The translations under genes were made by a program, and so were the position numbers. 62,978 nt of DNA from Zygnema cylindricum (Eukaryota; Streptophyta; Zygnematophyceae; Zygnematales; Zygnemataceae). Numbering within the stretch: position 1 is the stretch's first letter; each line of letters starts with the position of its first letter. The notes beneath the pieces were generated by a model. The model was not told where the DNA came from and did no database searches. It worked only from the letters and a program-made list of their open reading frames with translations. This document shows positions 36,453 through 47,514 of the stretch, in pieces. Location: the NCBI GenBank assembly GCA_037447655.1, contig JBBHKE010000456.1:1-62978 (forward strand), written 5' to 3'.

Positions 36453-36864
36453 GTGTCGCAGATTGGGGATGGGGCTGATTTTTTGAATTGCAAGAGGGAA
36501 ATTGGATTCTGTGTGGATGGAAAAGAGATGAGTGGGATAAAATCTTTGCTTGGATTTATGGAAAATTGTATGCTAAATAAAATATGTGATCAGCAAGATG
36601 GAATGTTTATTTCAGCTCATCTAATGGACCTTTTAAAATACGAGAGTATTCACTTAAAGTTTTACAAGGAGAAAAGAAAGAGGAAAAAGAAAAGAAGAAA
36701 AAAAAAATTATATATATAATTTTTAGTGGGAGTTGAAAAAAAAAAAAAAACTTCCGTAAAAACACGAAATTAGAAACACGAGATTTACAAAACATAATTG
36801 AAAAAAAATAGAAAAAAAAAAAGGTCCACTCACACCCTCCTTCCCCTCTCCCTTCCCCTCTCAC

Positions 36865-37150
36865 CTGCACATATCCATCTACTACTACAACGGGTTTCGC
36901 AGAAAAAGAAGATAATCTCGTGTTCGAAGGGGAGTCCATTGTCGCTTTTATCGACTTTACTGGTTGATAAAGCTTCGAAATAAACAATTTTTCTGAGGTA
37001 ACGTTTTCTTGTTTTTGTTTAAAAAAGGAAGAAACACAATATTTATTATAGTAGTCCATCGCACTACAAAAGAGGTAAGAGGAAGAATTCATGTCCGGAA
37101 AAAACGAAAAAAACGATAAAGTGATGACTTCCTTGGATGTAAATCCATTC
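36865..37150 (-). other. Possible further exons of the S41 peptidase-like gene
   Basis: Downstream of the second S41 exon on the minus strand, an acceptor (TTTTTTCAG at 37151) opens a segment reading NGFTSKE in the phase left by the donor at 38018. A second segment, 36992-36865, lies between CCTCAG and GTGAGA. I could not find a convincing joint between them or a match to the expected catalytic part. They may be decayed or simply not exons. Confidence 0.25.
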
Positions 37151-37224
37151 CTGAAAAAACAAAAAAAACAAAAACCCAAAAAAAGGAAAATTAAAAAAAT
37201 ATGAGTGAGCTACAGCGATTATGG

Positions 37225-37990
37225 GTGATCCACTTCTCCCTCCCTCTCCGTGAGAGGGGAGAGGGGAGAGGGGAGAGGAGAGAAGGGAGAGGTGATAACG
37301 GAGAGGAGAGGAGAGGGAGAGGGAGGGTGAGGGGGAGTGGGAGAGGGAGAGGGAGAGGAAGAGGGAAAGAAAGAGAGAGAGAAAGAGGGAAAGAAAGAGA
37401 GAGAGAAAGAAGGAGAGTAAGAGGAAGAGAAAAAGGGAGAGAAAGAGAGAGGAGGGAGGAGGGAGAGAATGAGAGAGGAAGGGAGAGGAAGAGGGAAAGA
37501 AAGAGAGAGAGAAAGAGGGAGAGTAAGAGGAAGAGAAAAAGGGAGAGAAAGAGAGAGGAGAGAGGAGGGAGAGAATGACAGAGGAAGGGAGAGGGAGAGG
37601 GAGAGGGAGAGGAAGAAGGAAGAAGAGAGTTGGGGAGAAAAGTTGGCGAGACAAGGGGAGAGGGGAAAAAAAACTTAATGTCATAGCGCAATACAGTCCA
37701 AAAATATAAAACAAAGGGAAAATCGATAAACAGTGGGCCATTTTGCTGGTAGGAGGGTGAGAGAGGGAGAGAAAGGTGCGGAAGAGGGAAAAGGGGCGGG
37801 AGAGAGGGAGAGGAGAGAGTGGGGAGAAAGAGAGAGATACACGTGGGTGGAGAGAGGGAAGCGAGAGTTTCAAAAAGAAGAGCGAGAGGTCAGGAAGAGA
37901 GGGAAAGGAGGTGGGGGAGAGGGAGAGGGGATGAGGAGCAGAGAGCGGGGAAAGGAGAGCGGGGAGAGGGAGAGGGAGAGTGAGAGGTAG
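37225..37990. repeat. Purine-rich (GA/GGA/GAAA) low-complexity block
   Basis: Two long GA-rich tracts (about 37250-37640 and 37735-37990) include a duplicated segment (GAGAGTAAGAGGAAGAG followed by AAAAAGGGAGAG). Long Arg/Glu and Leu/Ser frames across it are artefacts. It lies in an intron or the 3' part of the S41-like gene. Confidence 0.9.
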
Positions 37991-38017
37991 GGAAACGAGT
38001 AGAAGGGACATACGAAC

Positions 38018-41000
38018 CTTGTCACTTCCAGAGTCACATTATCTTCCGCCGTCGGAAAGTTCCGTATGGGAAAAGATCCCGGATCGTACGTATCCGTATT
38101 TTCGACTTGTTTCGCGAAAAGAGAATTGAATCTCGCGCCGACGTCCTTGTAGACTCCCGCGCTTTTTTTCGCGTAATTTACCAAATAGTCGGCCGCATCC
38201 ACGCCGTCTATTTTGTGAACCGTCGCGTCCCAATATTTCTTGACGTCGAGCGGCTTGCTCAAGTTGGATATTAGGAGGCTCACATCTGCCCGGAAAAAAA
38301 AAGGGAAGAGAACCAAAAAAATAATAAAAAATAATAAGGGATGAAAGAGAATGAAAAAGGGGAAAAAGGATTGGAAAAAGTGTTGGGAATGGGTAAATCT
38401 CTAAAGAATGAGCGATATGTAATTTTTTTTCAAGCGGATCAACAATATAAAGGTACGATATGGTACGTTATGTTAAAATTCCTAGAATTGGGAGACAGAA
38501 TAGACGACCCCAATAAAGGGATTGATGAGCCGGCCAAGATTTGACCTGCGACCTTTCTTTGCTGTGAATGTACTAACCACTGTACCACTAGCTGAGATGA
38601 TGCGCTGATTGGTCCAATGTTATATACTTTTTATTGTGGATGTTACCACAATTCCGGGTATCGATCGGCACGTTTTACGTACGTCAACACGATACGGTAC
38701 GTTACGGAACGATACGGTAAGATATATCGGTGGAAGAAATATATATCTCTATATTTCAACGATATGTCAATGAGATATGCCAATAAAAAAATATAGCGAT
38801 AGTTGGTTCGCCTTTTAACGACTTTTGTAGGATTCGTTGGTTTTTGTGGCCTCGTATCGCACATTTTTTTTTTTTTAGAAAGTCAAAAACTTTTTTCAAC
38901 TTTCTCTATAATTTTGATTGGAGTAATGGTCTTGTACTTTCCCTTTATAAAGTACAACTTTCATAAAGTACGACTTCTATAAAGTACAGCTTTTATAAAG
39001 TACGACAATAATAAAGTACGACTTTTATACAGTACCACTTTTTGTAAAGGAGTGTTGCGCAATCCAATCTTACTTTCGTTTTATAAAGTGCGACTTATGA
39101 TTAGTACAATTTTTTTGTAAAGAAGTGTTACGAACTATTTTTTGTAAAGAAGTATTACGATTTTTTTTTTGTAAAGAAGTGTTACGAAATTCGGATTGCA
39201 TTACGTACTTTCGTTCACAAAAAACGGACAGGATAGTGATACGTGACGTGTTGGAATACAATTAAAGCATTCTTTGCTTTCTACACTAGTTTAGAGTCCT
39301 ACACGCTACGCTATTTGTCTAGTACTGTGGTTTAGCATTCTGTACTTTACTCAGTGGATTGTACATACCTTTGTTAGTGTTGATAATTCCTTCCGTAGGA
39401 TTCCTTTTTTGTCTTTGATTCCTTTTAGCGTACCTAGTTTTACCTTCCTTATTTACGCCTAGATTAGATGTACCTTTTGGAGCCTTTTCGGGTACCCTTT
39501 TTATTATGTCTTACTATAAGACTCCCTTGTGTCTTCATGTAAATCAATTAATTAAAAAGACACTCAAACGACAAACCTCTCACTTGTTCCCTTGTTTGTC
39601 GTTACCTTGTTTTGTCTTTTATATCTTGTTTTTCTTTTCTCTTTTGGCCTCCTTTGACTATTTTGTCATACTAGTTTTTCGGCTTTTCGTGGCTTCAAAT
39701 CTAATAGGTTATGGGCCTAGCCCTTCGTCTGTATCCAACTCTGTTCCCAAGTTTCAAGGCGACAATTTTTATGACTGGAAATTTCAAGTCCAGCATTTGT
39801 TTTCTTTCGAAAAGATTTGGGGCCACATTAGTGGCGCTGTACCGATACCTGTCCTTCCTTCCGCCACTGATGACACTTTTACCGCCGCTCAGAAAGCTGT
39901 CGCTTTGTGGGTGGAGAAAGATTCTGTTGCGTTTTCTCAGCTTGTTGGACGGCCAGATCGCGAATCGAATTCGCGCTGCGACAACTTCACATGAGGCGTG
40001 GCAGATTCTCTGCAGCGCTTACGAAACGGATACGTGGCCGCATCGGTTGGCGCTACGGCGTCAATTCAACGGTATCCAAAAAGATTCAAAAGAATCTATG
40101 CTTCAGCTCATTCAGCGAGTTGAATCGCTGGCCGGCCGTCTGAAATGTATTAACTACATGGTCACTCATGAGGATCTGATAAGTACAATTTTGGGTGGCT
40201 TGCCGTTATCTTTTGATTCTTTCTCCAGTACGGTCAGTACAGATGCCTCCACTGCCATACTGTCTGATCTCACCAATCGTCTTTTGCATGAGGAGACACG
40301 ATTAAATTTAAATAAACTGTCGTTTCTATTGATGGGTCCGCATTAATTGTCTCCTCTTCCAAGAAAACTCTAACTCTTGCAGGATCTCAGTTTTTCTGCA
40401 AGTACTGCAAAGAGCGTGACCACGTGGTGGACGCGTGGCCAGCATTGGCCAAAAAGAAGGACAGAGAACGTGCGGCTGGAGGACCGCGAGGACTTACATC
40501 CGCAAATCAAAATCCTAAGTCCTTTGCGTATCCCAACTCCATGCCGCCACCTGGTCATGCGGCGCACGCGATGGGCGAATTCAATTTTCCGTACGGTCCT
40601 CCACCACCTTGGTACCCCTCTCCCAATTTTTATTATCCTCCACAAAATCCGTCGTGTTCACATGTCCATCCAACTGCCAATCCATAAGTTGGATCCGCGT
40701 CCCTTGCTATAATACCTGTCGTAGATCCTCCTGTCGCGATTCCGCCCATTGACTATGGGTACGCTTTTTCCGCATCAGGTAATCCGTCTGATTGGTTAAT
40801 TGATTCTGGAGCATCTCATCACATGTGTTGTCGCCGTGATCTCATGATTAATGTTGTTCCTCTTAAAGTCCCTTTAAGCAGTTTTTTGGGAAACAACATG
40901 ATACTAACTTCAAAATTCGTTGGACAGGTCCATATTAACTGTGATTCGGGCGCCTCTCGTCCAATAATTTTGGACAACGTTTATTTTGTTCCTGATCTCA

Positions 41001-43300
41001 CCAAAAATATTTTTTCAACTAGTTCGGCTTTGAGCCGTGGGAGTTTTTGTATCTTTATTGAATTTCAGTTTCAATTTTTTTCTCCCACTAAAGATCTCAT
41101 TAGCAGTGGCACTCGGATAGGAAATCTCTATGTTTTTAATGTTTTCCATGATATTGCTCATGCTTCTATAGCTTATTCTTCCTCTTCTTCTTCTTTTCCT
41201 ACATGGCATCTTCGCTATGGCCATTTAAATGGTGCTAGCCTAGCTTTCCTAGGAAAAGGCCTTGTACTTGAAATTGATCAATTTAATGAGAGCAAAATTG
41301 ACTTTTGTCATGGATATATTCTTGGAAAGATGCCTCGCTTGCCTCTTCCTTCCTCTTCTTCTCGCTCTTTGGCTCCCCTTGATCTCATTCACAGTGATGT
41401 GTGTGGACCTATTCCAATTTTAAGCCTTAATGGTGCCTCTTACTTCCTCATCATATTCATTGATGATTTTTCTCGTTTTACATACATTTATTTTATGCGT
41501 CATAAATCCGAGGTTTTCACGGCTTTTGTAGGATTCGTTGGTTTTTGTGGCCTCGTATCGCACATTTTTTTTTTTTTAGAAAGTAAAAAACTTTTTTCAA
41601 CTTTCTCTATAATTTTGATTGGAGTAATGGTCTTGTACTTTCCCTTTATAAAGTACAACTTTCACAAAGTACGACTTCTATAGAGTACGACAATAATAAA
41701 GTACGACTTTTATACAGTACCACTTTTTGTAAAGGAGTGTTGCGCAATCCAATCTTACTTTCGTTATAAAGTGCGACTTATGATTAGTACAATTTTTTTG
41801 AAAAGAAGTGTTACGAACTATTTTTTGTAAAGAAGTGTTACGAAATTCGGATTGCATTACGTACTTTCGTTCACAAAAAACGGACAGGATAGTGATACGT
41901 GACGTGGCATACAATACATTGTATATAATATAATCCTATACATTGCATACAATACAACACTATATTGCATACAATAAAATACTATATAGTATTACAATAC
42001 GAGTGAAAAGTATCTGTTATTGGAATAATCACCATATTAATTTTAACGATATACACACTAAAAAAACGATATCTTTTAGAAGTCTTTTTCTTAAAGTATT
42101 TTTATAAAGGAGTTTAGTTAAGTAGGGGGGGGGGGGGAGGGGAGAGATAAAAAAAGAGAAATACAAAATAAAGGGAAAAAAACAAAACAAAAAAAAGGAG
42201 ATATTTGGAGGTTTCCGTATGCTCGGAAAAGAGGAAAACAAAGGGGCAAAATAAATAAAAATGAAAAATAATAAGAAAAACAAGGAAAATAAAAAAATTA
42301 AGGAGAGTCAGAAAAGAAAAAATAAAAAGAAAAATTCAATGTTGTTTGACTTCGAGCAGTTTAGGCAAAAAAACTGAAAAAGGGGAAAAATGAATTCAAG
42401 AAAAGCAAAAAAAAAGGAGAAAAAAAAAAAAAAGCCAATAAAAGAGAAAAACAAAAAATAAAAAGAGATCCGGAAAAAAAAAGAGATCCGGAAAAAAAAA
42501 ACGGATCGTGTTTTTTCTCAGACCAACAACAACAAAAAAAAAATGCTACGTTAAAATCTGGGAAATAAACAAATAATTTATATAAAACGATATAAGCGAC
42601 AGTGGTTACGAAAAAAAAAAAAAAAAATTATACGGGAATCAAAGTCGCTAAAAAAAAAAAAAAAAAATAATCACTTTTTATATTTGCATAAAGTTAACAT
42701 TTTGCTTTTTTTTTATTTGCAGCCGAGAAAATGTCGATTTTCCTCCGATAACGAAAACGACAAAAAAACGACAGAAACCGACAAAAAAAAACAAGCATCA
42801 AAGATAACTTAAAAAAAAAAACAAAACTTACGAAACGGAGCGATTTTAAACACCCTCGTCCTATTTTCCACATACGTGACAAGCGACACCGGCAGTACGG
42901 AAAGTACATCCGAGAAACAGTACGGAAGATAAACAGAATGTCCGTCATTCAAACTGTTGATGACGTCATAAACCGCCTTATGAAAAGAAAGCGCACTCGT
43001 AAAATTTTTCGATTTCAATTTTTTGAGCTCCGCGACGACGTCCACTTTCGACGCCAGCGCAGGATCCGGCGCATTTTTCGCGACGTCCAGATACGGCCAA
43101 AAATCGTACGTTTTTTGTACGGAATCGATCACTTGGGCCGCCGCCGTCTTATTGTACGGAATCGAATTGAAACACTTTCGGGTGTACTTTACTTTTGGCG
43201 GGTAGCGGGCGTTGAGAGATTTGATGACTTCCGTACAAGTGTTCGCTTCCGCGCGGAATTGTACGGACGCTAGAAGACAAATGAGGAGGAGGATAACCAT
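38018..43300 (-). CDS. Secreted S41-family peptidase-like protein (fungal type), 5' part, two exons
   Basis: Exon 1 (43300-42832) and exon 2 (38285-38018) join through GTAAGT and CAG borders in compatible phase. They encode about 245 residues. The start ATG opens a signal peptide of about 18 residues (VILLLICLLASVQFRAEA). The mature part carries CFNSIPYNKTAAAQVIDSV, FHKAVYDVINSLNDGHSVYL and VHKIDGVDAADYLVNYAKK. These match, from family knowledge, the N-terminal region of the extracellular CPAF/UstP-like S41 peptidases common in fungi. The catalytic serine half should lie further along the minus strand but was not recovered, so the gene may be truncated. The 4.5-kb intron holds a broken copia element and a SINE-like sequence. 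A CT-rich tract lies just upstream of the start. The exons look more GC-rich than neighbouring genes. Confidence 0.65.
38441..38612 (-). mobile_element. tRNA-derived SINE-like element
   Basis: On the minus strand an A-box-like TAGTGGTACAGTGGTTAG and a B-box-like AGGTCAAATCT have tRNA spacing. They are followed by about 80 bp of unrelated sequence and a short A8 run near 38425-38432. A tRNA-like head, a body and an A-tail are the SINE layout. No second copy and no target duplication were found, so this remains tentative. It lies in the intron of the S41-like gene. Confidence 0.45.
38818..39252. repeat. Direct repeat R, copy 1, flanking the copia fragment
   Basis: Matches 41521-41906 nearly base for base, starting CTTTTGTAGGATTCGTTGG and ending GTGATACGTGACGT. 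Inside are about six iterations of ATAAAGTACGACTTTT-like units and three of GTAAAGAAGTGTTACGA. Copy 2 has fewer of each, so the two differ mainly by loss or gain of units. Confidence 0.85.
39253..41520 (+). pseudogene. Ty1/copia element fragment: gag, protease, start of integrase
   Basis: TGTTGGAATACAATT at the left border resembles a copia LTR start. Gag (about 39690-40340, F-GDNFYDWKFQVQHLFSFEK onward) is split by a frameshift near 39945. A knuckle-like CKYCKERDHVVDAW has lost its last cysteine. The retropepsin site WLIDSGASHHM lies near 40800. The GAG-pre-integrase zinc region (WHLRYGHLN, then DFCHGYILGKM) and the start of the integrase core (IHSDVCGPI, FIDDFSRFTYIYFM) follow. The reading ends at HKSEVFTAF, where repeat R copy 2 begins. 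The rest of integrase, RT, RNase H and the 3' LTR are missing. It sits in the intron of the S41-like gene, opposite in orientation. Confidence 0.88.
41521..41906. repeat. Direct repeat R, copy 2
   Basis: Second copy of 38818-39252, fused directly to the interrupted integrase frame. Its flank continues as GGCATACAATAC, with more TACAATAC-type short repeats to about 42000. It has four rather than six of the GTACGACTTTT-like units. Confidence 0.85.
42007..42831. other. A-rich low-complexity intron sequence
   Basis: Many A runs, a G14 run at 42126-42138 and short repeats such as AGAGATCCGGAAAAAAAA in tandem at about 42466-42497. It is the first part of the S41-like gene's intron on the minus strand. 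No gene seen. Confidence 0.6.
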
Positions 43301-43324
43301 GATGGGAGATTTTGAGATTTTTTC

Positions 43325-43338
43325 CCTTTTTTCTCTGC

Positions 43339-43371
<33 letters not shown>

Positions 43372-43506
43372 GCTTTTTTTCTCTCTCTCTACCCCCTCTC
43401 TCTCTCTTTCTTTCTTTCTCTCTCTCTCACTCTCTGCCCTCTCTCTCTCTCCGCGCTCTCTCTCTCTGCCCTCTCTCCCTCTCTCTTCCCTCTCTCTCTC
43501 TCTCTT
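43325..43506. repeat. CT-rich microsatellite upstream of the S41-like gene
   Basis: CTCTCTCTCTCTGC-type runs begin 25 bases upstream of the minus-strand ATG, giving a GA-rich 5' UTR or promoter in the sense strand. Confidence 0.9.
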
Positions 43507-44376
43507 GCGTGTGTATGTTTCAGAAAATAGTTTAGGAGAGATCTATAAAGGGGGGGAGAGTGAGAGAGAGCGAGCGGAGCCGTACGAGAGGCTTGTGACT
43601 TTCGAGCAAAAGCTATACGACAAAAAATAAGCCTACAAGCCTATGTCCACTTGAACAGTTCATTTGTTACCTTTTGTCGTATTATGTCCATCCAATCACA
43701 GCCCAACGAGAAACTAGGACCACATCGACGGCCGATTTATCGCCACGTCAGCTTTTATTCGAATTTCAGTTGCAGCTGACTCCGGCTGACGCCAAATCTT
43801 GTGTTCCGTACACATTTTTCTATTTACGTACACATTTTTCTTTTTACCGTACACATTTCTCAGATTTTCGTGCACAGCTTTTTTAACATGTTCGACACGC
43901 AACACACAATTTTCAACATGCCGTACAAATTCTCAAGTTGCCGTACAGTCACTCAGTCTGTGGTACAGAGACTCAGCTTGGTGACGAGTGAATAAAGTAC
44001 TGTACGGACGATTTTTGTCGCAGATGCGGATAAAATTAAGGAAAAAGATTGAAAAGACGAAAGTGCTTGGAAGTTTCTTCAATTGACTTGTACGGCTCAC
44101 AACCATGATATTATTCAATGTATTAAACTAATCATAGCATGAAAATGATGTTGAGATATGTGAATCTTTTTCGCAAAACGACAAAAAAAATTATATCATA
44201 AAACTTTATCATAACATAAAGCCTGCGCCTCCTGTAGTAACAGCCGCCAACATTTCAGGTTGGCCGCTAAATAAATGTTAGCCCTGACGGTTAAAAAGGT
44301 AACGAAAAGTTACCGGTTAGGGTTATTCTTCATGATGTTTGGGATCGTACGGACCATTCGTACAACAGGGAAAGTA
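43507..44376. other. Intergenic stretch with a short tandem repeat
   Basis: CGTACACATTTTTCT-like units repeat about four times at 43805-43880. No gene recognised. Confidence 0.45.
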
Positions 44377-45372
44377 CACACCCATCGTTATTAGAGTTGA
44401 TATCACTAATTCGGTTGTGACTTTTTTTTCATTTTTGGGCCATAAATCACAAAACCGTGTGAGCATTACTATAAAAAAAGTGGACTAAGATTTGCCACGT
44501 GTCGATGCATGAAATTAGTGCAATCAATTCTAATTTCACACTAAGGGTATGTCCCCATGTGCCAAAGTAAGGGTTTTTTTCTGTCGTTTTCTTGTGAAAC
44601 TTTGCGCCGTACTGCCTAAGTTCCAACAGTACGAAGGAATCGCAAATTTGTGGAGTACAATTTGCGTCATCCTCGAACTTAGGGTGTACGAAAATTTGTC
44701 GTCTTGTGTTTTTCGACCCACTTCGACGACAAAAAACGTCATCATCAACCTTATCGTTAAAACAGCGGGCGATGTGTTTTAAAGTTAGGTTTTTTCGATA
44801 AACAAATAGGAACATATTATCGCACGTGCCGCAATTTTTTAAAACTTTCATACGATTTTCAAGGACAAAGAAAAGTACATAGTTCGCTATGTTTTGTCCG
44901 TTTGCGTTATAATACGACAAATAAAAGTACACAATTTGTTTGGATTTGTCCGGTTTCGTCTAGTATGGATTTCTTTTTTTGCAGGGGTCTTCAAATTCCG
45001 ATGCCATTTCACCGTCGACCGGACAGGAGACGCGAAGGCAAAGCGCCTCATCTTCGACCGTGAAATTGCACATGCTGGAAGGCGGAACGTCTACAATGTC
45101 ACGGTAAGACATGCGACGTCACACGCAGGTACAAAAAATAACTTGCGACCACAGATTGTAGAGATTGACAACCGTCACAGGTATTGTCAACGTATACAAT
45201 CGTCACAAGCGTAAGTTACGATTTCGTCATAACAGACATAGGGACACTTGAAAACCGGGTCCGACGGGTCCGCGCTAAAATACAAAGTAATTTCGCTAAG
45301 TTACAAGTACATGGGGACACACCCTAAAAAAAATCAATTTTTAACGCTAATAAGTAATAACGATGGACGGTG
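44377..45372. mobile_element. Family D MITE split by a family A insertion
   Basis: Outer ends CACACCCATCGTTATTAGA and, reverse-complemented from the right, CACCGTCCATCGTTATTACT, with TA on both sides. The family A element at 44545-45324 and one target triplet interrupt it. Without them it is about 213 bp, the normal size of the short family D form. Confidence 0.85.
44545..45324. mobile_element. Family A MITE (TAA target, Harbinger-like), 780 bp
   Basis: The ends are GGGTATGTCCCCATGTGCC and, reverse-complemented, GGGTGTGTCCCCATGTACT. TAA stands on both sides (44542-44544 and 45325-45327). Other copies are at 1-48 (end only) and 62000-62777. The internal frames are not conserved enough to be called genes. 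Confidence 0.9.
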
Positions 45373-45374
45373 TA

Positions 45375-45802
45375 GTCTTTTTTGAGCTGTCGGTTTGCAA
45401 AGGCGATGGCCGGCTAAAAGATACCGGCGAAAACTCAATGATTGCAAAATAAAATAAAATAATAATAATAGTAATAATACAGCGTGACCTGTTATTCTGT
45501 TACGCGTAGCAATGTACTTTAAGATTTTGAGAAACGTTGTACCTGAAGCAGTAGAAACCCTAAAAGCTAAAAAATAAGCGCTCCAATAGCCAATCAGCGC
45601 ATCAAAAAACGTTTTTTCTTACCAAAAAAAATCAGTACAATACCGTACTCAGTACGATACCCATACTGTACTGTAGCTTAGAAATGCTCAATGATTGTGA
45701 TAGCCTCGAGGAAATCAAGCAAACCTCTTATACTATTACACGTGTACTCTACGTAATAGACAAAATGACAGAAAATAGAAATTCACTATTTACATATTTG
45801 AT
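45375..45802. other. Intergenic, nothing recognised
   Basis: AT-rich; a CCAATCAGCGCATCA string at 45590 also occurs near the SINE-like element at 38600. Confidence 0.4.
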
Positions 45803-46030
45803 TTTTTGCCCGTGAAATATTTGAGAAATTATATTATTTCCGAAAGCAGTAAAGAGATTCGCCCAAAATTTGGAAATCGATCTCATGAAAAAGGTCTAGG
45901 ACCGTACAGCTGACACAGGAAGTATAATTTGCATACACGTTTGTCTTTTCAAAAGATTCTTTTTTTTTCGCCATTTGTAATTGCCACGTGGCAGCATGTA
46001 ATGGCCAAATGTGTGACCCGCATAATTCAA
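45803..46030. repeat. Dispersed repeat E, copy 1 (about 230 bp)
   Basis: Near-identical in stretches to 49449-49684, for example AAGAGATTCGCCCAAAATTT and GAAAAAGGTCTAGGACCGT. It shares the end GTGACCCGCATA-TTCAAC. No inverted ends were seen. Class unknown. Confidence 0.8.
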
Positions 46031-46183
46031 CTACACCGCGAATCGTAATTAGAGTAATGAAAAAATTAGAGTACAAAAACTAAAAAAAACAATTAGAGTA
46101 ATTAACGCTAATTTATGTGATAGAGCTGTTTCAACTATGCTAATTTATTGAAGTACTCTAATTTGGCACGCAAATATCCTCTA

Positions 46184-47096
46184 CACCGCGAATCGTAATT
46201 AGAGTAAATTACTCTAATTCGGTCTCTCGAAATTTCGACTCTATCACATCAAATAGAGTAATCGATTCTACTTTTTTCATTATTCTAATTTAGGTGAGGT
46301 TTAATTAGCGTAAAAAAATCTAGTATAGGTTATTTTTAAAAAGTGTGGAGTACGGACGACGTCTGACCGTGCAAAATTGTACTTTTATAAGTAAAAGGTA
46401 CAAATAATGATTTAATAGAATCGCGCTTGCGTGAAATCGCACTAAACAAAAAAATCGGCATGAAAAAATCGTTCGCATAACTCTCGTCCGTCGACAGCAT
46501 GCATTAGATCACTGTGAACGTGTAACTAACATTCAATCGACAAATAGTACTAGCGTCATAGGCGTAAAAGTATCGGATGATACATTAATCGTCGTAATTT
46601 AGTGTTCATAATTATCCGCAAAAATTATCGCCGACATAACTAATATAGAATGCTTAAATAAATTAAGTAAACTTCATAGTTGAAAAGCTCCATCAAATAA
46701 ATTAGAGTTCATTACTCTAATTGTTTTTGTTTTGTGTACTCTAATTTTTCATTACTCAATTACGATTAGTGTCACGTACATAAAGCGTCATTATAAATTT
46801 GACAAAACGTCACGGTTATCGTCACTATGGCGTTAGCACTACTGCGGTTTGTTAAATGATTACATGATAACAGCCGTATTAAATCATTATTTGTACTTTT
46901 TACTTAATAAATACAATTTTACACTGTCGAGGTCGTCCGTACTCCACATTATTTAAAAGCGAACCTATATTATAATTAAAAGCGCTAATTAAACTTTACC
47001 TTAAATAGAATAATGAAAAATTAGAATCGTTTTCGTTTCATGTGATAGAGTGAAATTTGACGACGAATTAGGTAATTTACCTAATTGGTTGTGATG
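46184..47096. mobile_element. Long fold-back family D element, about 910 bp
   Basis: The left arm starts CACCGCGAATCGTAATTAGAG. The right arm, reverse-complemented, starts CATCACAACCAATTAGG and then runs parallel for more than 200 bases: ACTCTATCACAT, TTTTTCATTATTCTA, GTGGAGTACGGACGAC and GTACAAATAATGATTTA occur in both arms in the same order. A shorter fragment (46034-46180) precedes it and matches, inverted, its interior at about 46640-46775. A related copy is at 54552-55498. Confidence 0.75.
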
Positions 47097-47099
47097 CTT

Positions 47100-47394
47100 G
47101 TTTTTGACAGCTGGTATGAAAAGTTTATAACCAAATTCGAATTTTGAAAATGTAAAATAAAATTTCGAAACGCAATGGTAAAAAGGCGTTGCAAACTTTG
47201 AAGGTTGGTGGATGACGTAAGAGGCGTGCGAGGATATTTTTGGTTAACTTGCATCCAACGTGGCGTAAAGTACATGACGTGTATGACATCATAATGTTGT
47301 TTTCCGAATAAAAACAAAATAAGAATACGGCGTAGTACGGAGAGGTCCAAATTTCTGTAAACAACCTCACTTTTCGTCTAATGGAACTTCACCC
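47100..47394. mobile_element. Family B MITE, truncated right part
   Basis: Matches the right part of the element at 53393-54132: TTCTGTAAA-AACCTCACTTTTCGTCT and TGGAAC at the end, then CACCC. The final triplet is TGA rather than TAA. The left end is missing. Confidence 0.7.
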
Positions 47395-47514
47395 TGACTT
47401 AAAAAAAGCGATTAGAGCTATTAATTATATTTTAGGGATACATTTAGAGTGAATTAGCTTATCAACACTACTAGCGATTTAGTGTACCTCCCACGGACAA
47501 TTTGGCGAACTCCA

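Larger units (their letters stand above)
33549..36735 (+). mobile_element. Gag-only copia-like LTR element (5' LTR-like region, gag, PPT)
   Basis: The gypsy integrase stops at 33548, where TGTTGAAATTTATG begins, a typical LTR start. A single gag-type reading frame follows from 34767. At 36724 the sequence AGTGGGAG followed by TTGAAAA looks like a copia polypurine tract and the beginning of a 3' LTR, which is then lost. The tract lies directly after the gag region, so there is no room for protease, integrase or reverse transcriptase. The LTR limits are not proven because I found no full second copy. Confidence 0.5.

Noticed and set aside
37064-38011. 315-residue Leu/Ser/Pro-rich minus-strand frame
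   Set aside because: It is low-complexity CT/GA sequence with periodic composition and no domain.
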